This document shows positions 8,892 through 17,616 of a stretch of DNA of 56,742 nt, one piece after another. This DNA is from Sphaerimonospora mesophila NBRC 14179 = JCM 3151 (lineage in GTDB: Bacteria > Actinomycetota > Actinomycetes > Streptosporangiales > Streptosporangiaceae). The stretch is from contig BCRI01000035.1 of NCBI GenBank assembly GCA_001552515.1, positions 1-56,742 of the forward strand, written 5' to 3'. The notes beneath the pieces are model-generated. The model had not been told where the DNA came from, did not search any database, and saw only the letters and a list, made by a program, of their open reading frames with translations. Numbering within the stretch: position 1 is the first letter of the stretch; each line of letters opens with the position of its first letter. Both the position numbers and the translations under genes were made by a program.

Positions 8892-10603
8892 GCGAGACGA
8901 CCTTCGTGGACGGGGCGACCGCGTCCGTCGTGCACAACTACCTGCTGTCCGCAGCGGAGGAGATGCGCACCACGCTGGTGCGCACCGCGTTCAACCCGGT
9001 GATCTACGAGGTGCTGGACTTCGGCATCTCCATCTACGACGCCGACCTCAACCTGATCTCCGAGGCGCCCGGCCTGACCTTCTTCCTCGGCGCGAACGAC
9101 TACGCCATCAGCAAGGCCGTCGAGTACGTCGGGGTGGACAACCTCGACGAGGGCGACGTCGTCCTGATGAACTACCCGTTCTGGAACTCGGCGCACTCCT
9201 ACGACGCCACGCTGTTCGCGCCCGTGTTCTGCGGCACCGGGGCGGAGCGCGAGCGGCCGTTCGCCTACCTCTGCATCCGCGCGCACTGGATGGACCTCGG
9301 CGCCAAGGACCCCGGCTACGTGCTCGACTCGACCGACGTGCACCAGGAGGGCCTGCTCTTCCCGGGCACCAAGGTCTTCAAGAAGTACGAGCCGAACCAC
9401 GAGATCCTTGAGCTGATCCGGTTCAACTCCCGGATGCCCGACCTCGTGTTCGGCGACCTGCACGCGCAGGTGTCGGCGATCCGCACCGGCGAGCGCCGGA
9501 TGAAGGAGGTCGTCGAGAAGTTCGGCACGGGCGTGGTGACCGAGGTCACCCGGCGGCTGTTCGAAGAGGGCGAGCGGACCACCCGTGCGGCCCTGGCCCG
9601 CCTCCCGCAGGGGAGCTGGACGGCCGTCGACTACGCGGACGGCGACTGGAACACCGGCGAGCCGCTGCGCATGCAGTGCACCGTGACGATCGCCGACGGC
9701 GAGATGACCGTGGACTTCGTCGGCTCGCACGGGACCGCGGTCGGCCCGGTCAACATCCCCTTCGGCTCGACCATCGCGATGTGCAAGGTCGCGCTGAAGT
9801 CGCTGACCTCGCCGGACGAGCCCAGCAACGCGGGTCACGCGCGCCCGCTGACCGTGCTCGCCGAGCCGGGCAACCTCTTCCACGCCGTCTACCCCGCCCC
9901 CACGTTCACCCAGTGGACGAGCATCGTCGCGTTCGAGCTGATCTTCAAGGCGCTGGCGCAGGCGATGCCGGACCGGCTCGGCGCCTCGTCCGGCGGCGAC
10001 ATGCCGGGCTTCATGATGGTGGGCACCCACCCGGACACCGGGCGGATGTTCGCGGTCAGCAACAACGAGGTCGTCGGCTGGGGCGGCGCCCCCGACCACG
10101 ACGGCGCCGACGCGACCATCCACCTGTCGGAGTCGATCGTCAGGAACACCCCCATCGAGGTGCTCGAACAGAAGACGACGATGCTGATCGAGCGGCTGGA
10201 GATGCGCACGGACGCGGGTGGCCCGGGACGCCACCGGGGCGGCGTCGGCATCGAGCGGCACATCAGGTTCCGCGGCGCCGGGGAGTTCCTGATGGTCGTG
10301 CAGAAGACCAAGACGGCCCCGTGGCCCGTCGGTGCCGGCCGGGAGTCGGAACCGAACCGCATCGTCGTCTTCCCCGGCACGGACCGGGAGCGGGACATCA
10401 GCACAGAACGGGTCCCGGTGGAACCCGGCGACCTGATCGTCGTCCGTACGGCGGGCGGCGCCGGCCACGGCGACCCGCTCGCCCGCGACCCGGAGGCGGT
10501 GCGCGCCGACGTGCTCGACGGCTACGTCTCGCGGGAGGCGGCGCTGGCCGACTACGGCGTCGAGATCGACGAGCGCGGCGAGATCACGGCGGTGCGGCGA
10601 TGA
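8888..10603 (+). CDS. hyuB: Hydantoinase/oxoprolinase, subunit B (HyuB family)
   Basis: A 571-residue partner of HyuA. Family features are ISEAPGLTFFLGA near the N-terminus, DEGDVVLMNYPFWNSAH (the usual GD..l.NDP region, here NYP), the acidic AHWMDLG segment, RMQCTVTIADG with VDFVGSHGTAVG, and the late glycine-rich RHRGGVGIERHIRFRG. HyuA and HyuB act together as an alpha/beta enzyme. A GTG at 8888 overlaps the HyuA stop by four bases. The asparagine-tyrosine-proline in place of the commoner NDP may reflect a divergent substrate class. Confidence 0.9.
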   Translation: MSETTFVDGATASVVHNYLLSAAEEMRTTLVRTAFNPVIYEVLDFGISIYDADLNLISEAPGLTFFLGANDYAISKAVEYVGVDNLDEGDVVLMNYPFWNSAHSYDATLFAPVFCGTGAERERPFAYLCIRAHWMDLGAKDPGYVLDSTDVHQEGLLFPGTKVFKKYEPNHEILELIRFNSRMPDLVFGDLHAQVSAIRTGERRMKEVVEKFGTGVVTEVTRRLFEEGERTTRAALARLPQGSWTAVDYADGDWNTGEPLRMQCTVTIADGEMTVDFVGSHGTAVGPVNIPFGSTIAMCKVALKSLTSPDEPSNAGHARPLTVLAEPGNLFHAVYPAPTFTQWTSIVAFELIFKALAQAMPDRLGASSGGDMPGFMMVGTHPDTGRMFAVSNNEVVGWGGAPDHDGADATIHLSESIVRNTPIEVLEQKTTMLIERLEMRTDAGGPGRHRGGVGIERHIRFRGAGEFLMVVQKTKTAPWPVGAGRESEPNRIVVFPGTDRERDISTERVPVEPGDLIVVRTAGGAGHGDPLARDPEAVRADVLDGYVSREAALADYGVEIDERGEITAVRR

Positions 10604-11799
10604 GGACGCGTGGCACCGTATGGCTGACCGGGGCGCACGTCGTCGACGTGGACGAGGGCGCCGTCCTGCGCGACCGCAGCGTCCGGGTGGAGGACGGCGT
10701 GATCGCCGAGGTCGGGACGGCCGTGCCGCCGCCCGGCGCCCGGGTGATCGACGTCGCGGGCCGGCACCTGCTGCCCGGGCTGATCTCCTGTCACACCCAC
10801 CTGTCGCTGGTCGTGCCGTTCTCCGATCTCGACCCGGCGGAGCCCGGCGTGCTGACCTCGTTCCGCGCCGCGCAGCGGGCGCACGAGGCGCTGCGGGCCG
10901 GGCTGACCACGCTGCGCTGCGTGCACGAGCAGAACAGGGTCGACATGTTCCTGCGCGAGGCGATCGGGCGCGGCTGGTTCCGCGGCCCCCGCATCTTCGG
11001 CGCGGGACAGGCGATCACCACGCCGAACGGGCACGGGTCGGGCTCGGACTGCGTCGTCGCCGCCGGCGGCGAGGAGTTCTACCGCGCGGCCCTCGCCGAG
11101 CTGGCGGCCGGGGCCGACCACGTGAAGGTCTTCATCAACGGCGGCATCGCCGCCGCGGGCGAGGACGTCACCGCCTCGGAGATGAGCGACGAGGAACTGG
11201 CCGGCACGGTGCGCGCGGCCAGGGAGCACGATGCGTACGTCGTGGCGCACTCCGGCCATTCGACCGCGATCAGGCAGGCGCTCGCCCAGGGGGTGCGCTC
11301 CTTCGAGCACGCCTACGACCTGGACGAGGACACGGCGCGGCTGCTGGCGGCCGCGGACGCCTACGTGACGCCCACCCTGTGCGTCACCCGCTCCGAGCCG
11401 TGGATGCGGGCCAACGACTTCGCCGAGTCGACGATCGAGAACGCCAGGAAGCAGAACGTGACGCATCTGCGCAGCGTGCGCAACGCGATCGCGGCCGGGG
11501 TGCGGCTGGTCAACGGCACCGACATCCCGCCGGGCGACGACGTGGGCGGGGTCCCGGCCGCGATCTACGAGCTGCTGCTCATGCACGAGGCCGGTCTCGA
11601 CCGGCTGACCGCCCTCCGGTCGATCACGACGACGGCCGCCCGGCTGCTGCGGGCCGACGACCGGATCGGGCGGATCGCCCCGGGATTCGCGGCGGACTTC
11701 GTCGCGGTGGCCGGGGACCCGCTGGCCGACCTGGCCGCGATGCGGGAGATCTCGCTCGTCGTCCAGGCCGGAGAGGTGATCAGGGAGGAGCTGCGATGA
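10600..11799 (+). CDS. Metal-dependent amidohydrolase (imidazolonepropionase/prolidase-like)
   Basis: A 399-residue hydrolase of the amidohydrolase superfamily. The beta-sandwich N-terminus leads to the HTH metal pair at residues 65 and 67 (ISCHTHLS). Later ligands are visible as HVKVF, where the lysine is probably the bridging carboxylated residue, VVAHSGHS, SFEHAYD and the aspartate of NGTDIPPG. The ATG overlaps the HyuB stop by three bases. After ring opening by HyuA/HyuB this enzyme could hydrolyse the linear N-carbamoyl or amide product, or it could be the first ring-opening step; the sequence does not decide. Confidence 0.85.
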   Translation: MRTRGTVWLTGAHVVDVDEGAVLRDRSVRVEDGVIAEVGTAVPPPGARVIDVAGRHLLPGLISCHTHLSLVVPFSDLDPAEPGVLTSFRAAQRAHEALRAGLTTLRCVHEQNRVDMFLREAIGRGWFRGPRIFGAGQAITTPNGHGSGSDCVVAAGGEEFYRAALAELAAGADHVKVFINGGIAAAGEDVTASEMSDEELAGTVRAAREHDAYVVAHSGHSTAIRQALAQGVRSFEHAYDLDEDTARLLAAADAYVTPTLCVTRSEPWMRANDFAESTIENARKQNVTHLRSVRNAIAAGVRLVNGTDIPPGDDVGGVPAAIYELLLMHEAGLDRLTALRSITTTAARLLRADDRIGRIAPGFAADFVAVAGDPLADLAAMREISLVVQAGEVIREELR

Positions 11800-12206
11800 C
11801 CACCATCACCACCACCACGACGCCGCCCGCCGGCGAGGCCGCCGACGTCTGGGCCGCCGTGACCGACATCTACGCCGCGTTCATGGACGGGGACCGGGCG
11901 CGGATCGACTCCCACATCCATCCCGACGGCACGGTCTGGGACGCCGAGGTCGAGTCGCTCATGTTCGGCCGCGGAGACCTCGACGCGCATCGCGACCGGC
12001 GGGACGCCGCGCCCGACGCCGGGCCGGGACCGGACGCGCTGCGCTGCCTGGAGCCGGTGATCGACGTCTGGGGCGACACGGCGCTGGCCCGCTACTGGCT
12101 GGTCGTCGAGGGCGCCGGCGCGGCCAGGATCCGGACCACGGACGTGCTCAGGCGCTCGCCCGAGGGCTGGCTCGTCGTCCACCACCACGAGCAGCGCTGG
12201 GGCTGA
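11796..12206 (+). CDS. NTF2-like (SnoaL-type) small protein
   Basis: A 136-residue protein. After a threonine-rich start (TTITTTTTPP) comes a cone-shaped NTF2-like fold: an N-terminal helix VWAAVTDIYAAFMDGDRARIDSHIHP, then strands around ALRCLEPVIDVWGDTALARYWLVVEG and DVLRRSPEGWLVVHHHEQRW. Members act as isomerases, dehydratases, hydrolases or ketosteroid-isomerase-like binding proteins. The start overlaps the amidohydrolase stop by four bases, so it is the last gene of this operon. No catalytic residue can be assigned with confidence. A hairpin follows. Confidence 0.75.
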   Translation: MTTITTTTTPPAGEAADVWAAVTDIYAAFMDGDRARIDSHIHPDGTVWDAEVESLMFGRGDLDAHRDRRDAAPDAGPGPDALRCLEPVIDVWGDTALARYWLVVEGAGAARIRTTDVLRRSPEGWLVVHHHEQRWG

Positions 12207-12239
12207 CCGTATGATCCGCTGACAGCAGGCCGACGGCTC

Positions 12240-12267
12240 GCGGCGACCGGACCCATCCGGTCGCCGC
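12240..12267. terminator. Hairpin between convergent operons, likely bidirectional terminator
   Basis: An 11-base-pair perfect stem (GCGGCGACCGG paired with CCGGTCGCCGC) closes a six-base loop ACCCAT. It sits between the + strand stop at 12206 and the - strand stop at 12295. There is no T-tract, as is common for actinomycete terminators. Confidence 0.6.
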
Positions 12268-12294
12268 CGCCGTATTCGCGGGAGGTTCCGTACG

Positions 12295-13302
12295 TCAGGC
12301 GCCGCGGAAGCGGGGGAGCACCTCGCGGCCGAGCAGCTCGATGCCGTCGAGCTCGCGCAGGCCGTGCGGAGTGCCGAACTCCACCCGGTCGACCCCCGCC
12401 GCGATCAGCCGCTCCACCTGCGCCGCGACCTGCTCCGGCGTGCCCGAGAAGGCGAAGCGGTCCAGCACGTCGTCGGGGATCAGCAGACCCGCGCCCGACT
12501 CGTCCCCGGCCGACACCAGCGCGCGCACCTTGGCGATGAGCTCGGGATCGACGGTCAGCGTCGGATCGAACCCGGCGACCACGGCCAGATACATGGCGAC
12601 CTCGCGCCGGGCCAGCGCGCGCGCGGCCACGCCGTCCCGGTCCACGACCGTCACCGCGCCGAGCACGACCCGGGGCGCCCGCGGCCGTCCCGTCCCGGCG
12701 GCGCCGTCGGCCAGCCAGTTCCGCATGAGCGGCACGAAATCGGGGTTGGCCGAGCCGCCGACCTTGACCTCGGCCGCGTCCAGCCGCGCCGCGAGCCCGG
12801 CCAGGCGGCGGCCCCACGTCCCGACGAGCAGGGGCACCTCCGGCCTGCGGGTCGCGAAGCGCAGCCGGGCGCCGGGCGCCAGGTGGAAGACCTCGCCCTC
12901 GAACCCGCCGTCGTCGCCGCCGAGCAGCCGCCGCACCACCTCGACCGTCTCCCGGATGTGGGCGAGCGGCCGGTCCTGGACCACGCCGACGGCGTCCAGC
13001 CAGGTGCCCCGCGCGATCCCGAAGTAGGCCCGGCCGTCCGAGGCGATGTCGAGCGCCGCGATCTGCCCCGCGATCTCGTACGGATGCATGGAGAAGGGGT
13101 TCAGGCACGCGGGACCGAGCCGTACCCGCCTGGTGTGGCGGGCCATGACGGTCAGCGGGAAGATCGGCGGCTGGTACATCAGGTCGCTGAAGACCGACAG
13201 GACGTCGAAGCCCAGCTCCTCCCCGGCGACGGCGAGCCTCGCGTAGGCATCGGCGGTCTTGTCGCTCTGGATGCCGAGCCCGAACGTGATCGGGGCCGTC
13301 AT
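12295..13302 (-). CDS. LLM-class (luciferase-like, F420-type) oxidoreductase
   Basis: A 335-residue TIM-barrel oxidoreductase. The N-terminus reads ITFGLGIQSDKT, followed by GEELGFDVLSVFSDLMYQPP, ARHTRRVRLGPACLNPFSMHP and IAALDIASDGRAYFGIARG, the usual order for F420-dependent members. The C-terminus has the TPEQVAAQVERLIAAGVDRVEFGTPHG segment. Such enzymes reduce or oxidise small substrates with F420 or flavin. The ATG at 13302 overlaps the stop of the TIGR04076 gene by four bases and has GGAG in front; longer in-frame starts only read through that gene. The substrate is unknown. Confidence 0.85.
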   Translation of the reverse strand: MTAPITFGLGIQSDKTADAYARLAVAGEELGFDVLSVFSDLMYQPPIFPLTVMARHTRRVRLGPACLNPFSMHPYEIAGQIAALDIASDGRAYFGIARGTWLDAVGVVQDRPLAHIRETVEVVRRLLGGDDGGFEGEVFHLAPGARLRFATRRPEVPLLVGTWGRRLAGLAARLDAAEVKVGGSANPDFVPLMRNWLADGAAGTGRPRAPRVVLGAVTVVDRDGVAARALARREVAMYLAVVAGFDPTLTVDPELIAKVRALVSAGDESGAGLLIPDDVLDRFAFSGTPEQVAAQVERLIAAGVDRVEFGTPHGLRELDGIELLGREVLPRFRGA

Positions 13303-13634
13303 GTGAGGTCTCCGGTGGGGATGGCGCGCTTCCCGATGCGCTCCACGCGCATGATGAGGCGCTCGTCGGGGTCGGGGCACGCGATCAGGGAGTCCTTGGC
13401 CATCCAGTCGCCCGGGGCCAGCTCACGCTGCTTGGCCGGCAGCAGCGGCAGGACGGCCTGCAGCGCGTAGACGCAGAAATGGCGGCCGTCGGGAATCCTC
13501 AGCCGCGAGGACTCGGTGAGCTCGAAGTAATCGCCGACTCGCAGACCGCACACGGATCGGCCGTCGATCTTCTCGACGCTGACCCTCAGGTCGTAGAGCT
13601 CGGTGACCTCTGGGTCGTCACCCGCCGGGCACAT
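13299..13634 (-). CDS. TIGR04076-family small protein
   Basis: A 111-residue protein of unknown function. It fits TIGR04076: CGLRVGDYFELTES, then GRHFCVYALQAVLPLLPAKQ, and DWMAKDSLIACPDPDERLI followed by MRVERIG. Family members are short and keep the cysteine before GD and the cysteine of the IAC stretch; both are present. The ATG at 13634 is chosen because AGAAGG precedes it; an in-frame ATG at 13673 would add a basic, threonine-histidine-rich stretch. The stop overlaps the LLM oxidoreductase start, so the two are translated together. No function should be claimed beyond this link. Confidence 0.7.
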   Translation of the reverse strand: MCPAGDDPEVTELYDLRVSVEKIDGRSVCGLRVGDYFELTESSRLRIPDGRHFCVYALQAVLPLLPAKQRELAPGDWMAKDSLIACPDPDERLIMRVERIGKRAIPTGDLT

Positions 13635-13827
13635 ATGACCTTCTTTCCGATTCGTGTGCGTGTGAGCCGTCATGGAGTCAATGAGAACTTTAGCGGTAGC
13701 CGAACAGTAGATCGCCGGGGATGGCGGTTCCCTCCACGATCCTCGCCGGGCCCTCGGGCGGCCTCTCGGCGTAAACCGACAAAAGGGTATCGGCTCTAGA
13801 CGGCTCCACATTTTGCGGATAATCTCA

Positions 13828-13860
13828 ACGCATCGCGCACTAGATGAGCGCATTGCGCAC
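13828..13860. promoter_or_regulatory. Candidate IclR operator upstream of the acyl-CoA catabolic operon (site 1)
   Basis: The site contains GCGCAC (13835-13840), six bases, then AGCGCATTGCGCAC (13847-13860). The same pattern with identical spacing occurs at 26590-26615 and 29621-29646. Here a fourth unit, ACGCA at 13828, makes two complete pairs of units spaced seven bases apart. The site ends 11 bases before the start codon at 13872 and so would block transcription or elongation. A weak -10 (TAATCT, 13820-13825) lies just upstream. The rest of 13635-13827 shows no other clear signal. Confidence 0.65.
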
Positions 13861-13871
13861 AAGAGGTGTAG

Positions 13872-15992
13872 ATGAACACTGCGACTTCTCCGATGCCGCT
13901 GGAGGGCTGCCTCGTCGTGGAGGTCGGTCACAGAGTCTCGGCAGCCGGATGCGGCGGACTGCTCGCACAACTCGGCGCCGATGTCGTGCTCGTCGAACCG
14001 AGAGGACAGAGGGCGGACCACAAATGGGCCGACCGGCCGGCGACCGCCGCCGGCAAACGCAGCGTCGTGATCGATCGGGCCTTGCCCGGCGATCGAAGAC
14101 TGTTCGAGGATCTGGTCCGCGCTGCGGATGCCGTCCTCCTGTCCACGGACCTGTCCGATTCCGATCGTGAGCTGTGGGGGTCGGCCCGGCCTGTCCGGCA
14201 GATCCTCTGTGATCTCACCGCGTTCGGCCATGACGGTCCGCTCGCCGGAATGCCGGGATCGGAGGCGTTCGTCGAGGCGGTCTCGGCCGTCGCCGACACC
14301 ACCGGGCGCCGCGACGGCCTTCCGGTCCTGCTCGGCGCGCCGCTGCTGGAGATGGAGACCGCGGTGTACGCTGCATCGGCGGTCATCGCCGCGCTCCGCG
14401 TCCGACGCCGGCATGGGTTCGGCCAGCGCATCGACGTCTCTCTCTACGACGTGGCCGTGAACGCTCTGGCGACGTTCTTCCCGCTGGCGTTCACGGGCCG
14501 GTCCGCGACCCGCAACGGCAACCGTCATCCGACTCTCTCGCCGTGGAACGCCTACCGGACCCGAGACGGCTGGGTCCTGATCTGCGCGCCGACGGACGAG
14601 CAGTGGGTCCGGTTGTGTGAGGCGATGGATCGCCCTGAGCTGGTGAGCGATGCGCGGTTCGCGACACCCGGCAGCAGGATGGACCACACCGATGAGATCG
14701 ACGAGGTTGTCGGAGCCTGGACGGTCGGGAGGTCCGTGGCGGAGTGCGTCGACGTGCTCAGTCGCCATGTGATCCCCAGCGGACCCGTGGTGCCGGTCGG
14801 TGGGCTGGCCGACGAACCGAACCTGCGGCATCGGGGAATGGTGCGCTCCGCGGTCGATCCCGAATCCGGCGAGCGCGTGTGGCTGCCAGGGTGCCCGGTC
14901 CGCTGGCACGGAACGGAGCGGCCCATGCCGGTGCCGGCCCGGGACGCGGATCGAGCCGCGATCGATGCGCTCATCGCCCGGCGTTCGCCCGTCGCCGAGA
15001 AGGCGATCGGCGATCCGGTCTCCCAGGCGCGGCCGCTTGACGGGATCCGGGTAGTGGAGATCGGTATGAACACTGTCGGTCCCCTGGCCGGCCGGCAGCT
15101 CGGCGCGCTCGGCGCGGACGTGATCAAGGTGGAGCCACCGAGGGGAGACTCGAACCGGCACAACACCCCGCTCCGCTCTGACGGGCAGTCGTACATCTTC
15201 GCTCTGCTCAACACCGACAAACGAGGGCTCGTACTCGACCTGCGCCAGGACTCGGACCGGCAGGTGCTCTGGGACGTGCTCGCCTCGGCCGATGTGCTCA
15301 TCGAGAACCTCAAACCGGGTTCGTTGCGGCGCCTGGGGTTCGGAGCGGAGCAGGTTCAGGCGATGCTGCCGCATCTCGTCTACTGCTCGGTGAACGGGTT
15401 CGGCCATGACACGGTGTACCCCGGACGGCCTGCCCTGGACACGGTCGTGCAGGCGATGTCCGGCCTGATGGGCGCGACGATGGTCGACGGCGTCCCGACC
15501 AAGGCCGGCATCTCCGTCTCCGACCAGCTCGGCGGGCTGTTCGGCCTGCTGGGAGTGCTGGTCGCGATCGAACATCGCGAGGCGTACGGCGGCCCCGGGG
15601 CGGCGCTCGACCTCGCGATGCAGGACGGTTCCGCATGGGCGACCCACCGGCTGTGGAACGGTGGCTCACCGCGAGCTCGCATCGTGGCGGCGAAGGACGG
15701 ACCATGGCTGGACGAGGACGGGAGCCGCACCCCGGTGTCGACGGTGAACGACGTCCTCGCCCACCCCCAGACCGCGGCACGCGGGCTGATCGTCGATCGG
15801 CCCGCCGCCGACGGCGGCTCCTGGACGGTGCTCGGATCCCCGATGCGTCTGCTGTCCACCCCCGCCACCGTCTCCACGGCCATGTCCCGGCTCGGCGCCT
15901 TGGATCCCGATCTCGCCGATGAGTTCCGCCTGGCGACGGGGCCGGACGGCCGGGCGTTCCGCGCCGGTTCTCCGGTCGGGAAGGGAGCCTGA
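13872..15992 (+). CDS. Tandem (two-domain) CaiB/BaiF class III CoA-transferase
   Basis: A 706-residue fusion of two CaiB/BaiF units, about twice the family length. The first starts at LEGCLVVEVGHRVSAAGCGG, the second near residue 390 at LDGIRVVEIGMNTVGPLAG, each followed by LGADVV or LGADVI and a VEP motif. Class III enzymes move CoA through an aspartyl-CoA anhydride. The second half keeps the aspartate (D551 in SVSDQLGG); the aligned position of the first half is glutamate (E160 in LLEMETAV), so that half may be structural or altered. As the first gene of the operon, under the IclR-type operator, it probably loads CoA onto the imported acid or recycles CoA from a product. The start follows AAGAGGTG. 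Confidence 0.88.
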   Translation: MNTATSPMPLEGCLVVEVGHRVSAAGCGGLLAQLGADVVLVEPRGQRADHKWADRPATAAGKRSVVIDRALPGDRRLFEDLVRAADAVLLSTDLSDSDRELWGSARPVRQILCDLTAFGHDGPLAGMPGSEAFVEAVSAVADTTGRRDGLPVLLGAPLLEMETAVYAASAVIAALRVRRRHGFGQRIDVSLYDVAVNALATFFPLAFTGRSATRNGNRHPTLSPWNAYRTRDGWVLICAPTDEQWVRLCEAMDRPELVSDARFATPGSRMDHTDEIDEVVGAWTVGRSVAECVDVLSRHVIPSGPVVPVGGLADEPNLRHRGMVRSAVDPESGERVWLPGCPVRWHGTERPMPVPARDADRAAIDALIARRSPVAEKAIGDPVSQARPLDGIRVVEIGMNTVGPLAGRQLGALGADVIKVEPPRGDSNRHNTPLRSDGQSYIFALLNTDKRGLVLDLRQDSDRQVLWDVLASADVLIENLKPGSLRRLGFGAEQVQAMLPHLVYCSVNGFGHDTVYPGRPALDTVVQAMSGLMGATMVDGVPTKAGISVSDQLGGLFGLLGVLVAIEHREAYGGPGAALDLAMQDGSAWATHRLWNGGSPRARIVAAKDGPWLDEDGSRTPVSTVNDVLAHPQTAARGLIVDRPAADGGSWTVLGSPMRLLSTPATVSTAMSRLGALDPDLADEFRLATGPDGRAFRAGSPVGKGA

Positions 15993-15994
15993 CG

Positions 15995-17179
15995 ATGGTC
16001 GACTTCGCTCGCCTGTCCGCGTTGCGGGACACCGTCGCCATCGTGGGCGTCGGCGAAACCGATTACCCACAGGACTACGGCCGCGCCCGCCGCGGTGAGC
16101 GGTGCCAGGACGCCTACGGTTACGCCGCGGCCGCCTTCCGGCGGGCCCTTGCCGATTCCGGCCTCGAACGACGGGACATCGACGGGCTCGTCGCCGGCCC
16201 GGCTCTCGCCGGTGAACGACTCGGCGAGGTGCTCGGTATGGACGTGCGGTGGGCGGACCAGGCCGACGCGGTTCAGGCGGTGCTCAAGGCCGCGATGGCG
16301 ATCCATTCCGGGGTCGCAGAATGCGTCGCCCTGGTCTACGGCAACGATCAGCGCACCGGTGGCACGGCGTACGGCGGTCCCAACGCCATGGGCGGGGAGC
16401 GCCACCTCGCCTACACCTACTACGCTCCGTGGGGTCTCACCTCTCAGGGTGCGCTGTACGCGCTGCTCGCCAACCGTTACCTGGCCGTCACCGGGCTCAG
16501 CGAGCGCGAACTCGGCGGGGTCGCCGTCGCGCAGCGGGCCTTCGCCCGGCTGAACCCCAACGCCGTCATGCGACGGCCGCTCGACATCGACGAGTACCTG
16601 AACGGCCGCTATATCTGCGAACCGCTGCGGCTCTTCGACTACTGCCTGGTCAACGACGGCGGTGTCGCGCTGATCGTCACGACCGCCGAACGCGCCCGCC
16701 GGATGGACCGGCCCGCCGTGCTGCTGAGCGGGATCGGGCGCAGCGACCACAACCGGGAGGCGACCAGCCTGCGGCCACGCCTGGAGTACTTCTACCGCCC
16801 GGCGCAGCGGCAGGCGGCCGACCAGGTCTACGCGATGGCAGGCATGGGGCCGTCGGAGATGGACGTGCTGCAGATCTACGACAGCTTCAGCATTCATGTT
16901 CCCCTTGCCCTGGAGGGGTTCGGGTTCTGCGCCGACGGAGCGGTCGGCAAGCTGCTGTCCTCCGGTGACCTGGGTCCGGGCGGGCCGTTGCCGGTGAACA
17001 CCTCCGGCGGTCACCTGTCGGGCAGCTACATGCAGGGCTGGGGCCACCAGGTCGAGTGTGTGCGCCAGCTCCGTGCCGAGGCCGCCGGCCGCCAGGTCCC
17101 CGGTGCCCGGAACGCGCAGTACATCTCCGACGTCGCCGGCAAGGTCACCTCACTGATCTACCGGAGGGCAGGCACATGA
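15995..17179 (+). CDS. Thiolase-like protein lacking the nucleophilic cysteine; probable Ltp2-type retro-aldolase
   Basis: A 394-residue SCP-x/thiolase-fold protein (VAIVGVGETDYPQ at the start, NTSGGHLSGSY near the end). There is no cysteine between residues 38 and 109, so the segment QADAVQAVLKAAMAIHSG lacks the thiolase nucleophile, and the usual GHP of the C-terminal motif is replaced by GSY. Tyrosines at 295 (IYDSF) and 345 (SGSYMQG) lie 50 residues apart, as I recall for the two catalytic tyrosines of the mycobacterial steroid aldolase Ltp2. A DUF35 gene overlaps the stop by four bases, as in the Ltp2-ChsH2 pair. The likely reaction is retro-aldol cleavage of a beta-hydroxyacyl-CoA, releasing a ketone or aldehyde. 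Confidence 0.82.
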   Translation: MVDFARLSALRDTVAIVGVGETDYPQDYGRARRGERCQDAYGYAAAAFRRALADSGLERRDIDGLVAGPALAGERLGEVLGMDVRWADQADAVQAVLKAAMAIHSGVAECVALVYGNDQRTGGTAYGGPNAMGGERHLAYTYYAPWGLTSQGALYALLANRYLAVTGLSERELGGVAVAQRAFARLNPNAVMRRPLDIDEYLNGRYICEPLRLFDYCLVNDGGVALIVTTAERARRMDRPAVLLSGIGRSDHNREATSLRPRLEYFYRPAQRQAADQVYAMAGMGPSEMDVLQIYDSFSIHVPLALEGFGFCADGAVGKLLSSGDLGPGGPLPVNTSGGHLSGSYMQGWGHQVECVRQLRAEAAGRQVPGARNAQYISDVAGKVTSLIYRRAGT

Positions 17180-17616
17180 CCACCACGCACCGTCCCGCAC
17201 CGCGACGCGGCGTCTTCGACGAGCCCTATTGGAGGTACGCCGCCGCAGGAGAGCTACGCGTGCAACGGTGCGCGGCGTGCGGTGGCCTTCGTTACCCGCC
17301 CGGACCCTCCTGCCCCGAGTGCCTCTCCGCGGAGCACGAGTGGGCGGCGCTGTCCGGACGGGGGTCCCTGCTCGCCTGGACCGTGTTCCACCGCCAGTAC
17401 TTCCCGGGAGTTCCGGTGCCCTACATCGTCGCGGCCGTGCGCACCGCGGAGGGACCGATTCTCATCGGGAACATCGTCGGCGCCGCTGCCTCCGACCTCA
17501 CCCACGAGATGCCGTTGACCGCCCTTTTCGAAGACGTGACCACCGCGGACGGCCCGCTGCGCATCTGCCAGTGGACTCACCCCGACGACCGACCCCACCG
17601 TGAGGAGCAAGCATGA
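17176..17616 (+). CDS. DUF35 / OB-fold protein with zinc ribbon, partner of the thiolase-like protein
   Basis: A 146-residue protein. A rubredoxin-like zinc ribbon uses cysteines 32, 35, 46 and 49 (CAACGG, then CPEC), followed by an OB-fold with GRGSLLAWTVFHRQYFPG and PILIGNIVG. DUF35 proteins bind acyl-CoA and form complexes with thiolase-like partners. The ATG at 17176 overlaps the thiolase-like stop by four bases and the stop overlaps the SDR start by four, so the three products are made together. Confidence 0.88.
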   Translation: MTTTHRPAPRRGVFDEPYWRYAAAGELRVQRCAACGGLRYPPGPSCPECLSAEHEWAALSGRGSLLAWTVFHRQYFPGVPVPYIVAAVRTAEGPILIGNIVGAAASDLTHEMPLTALFEDVTTADGPLRICQWTHPDDRPHREEQA

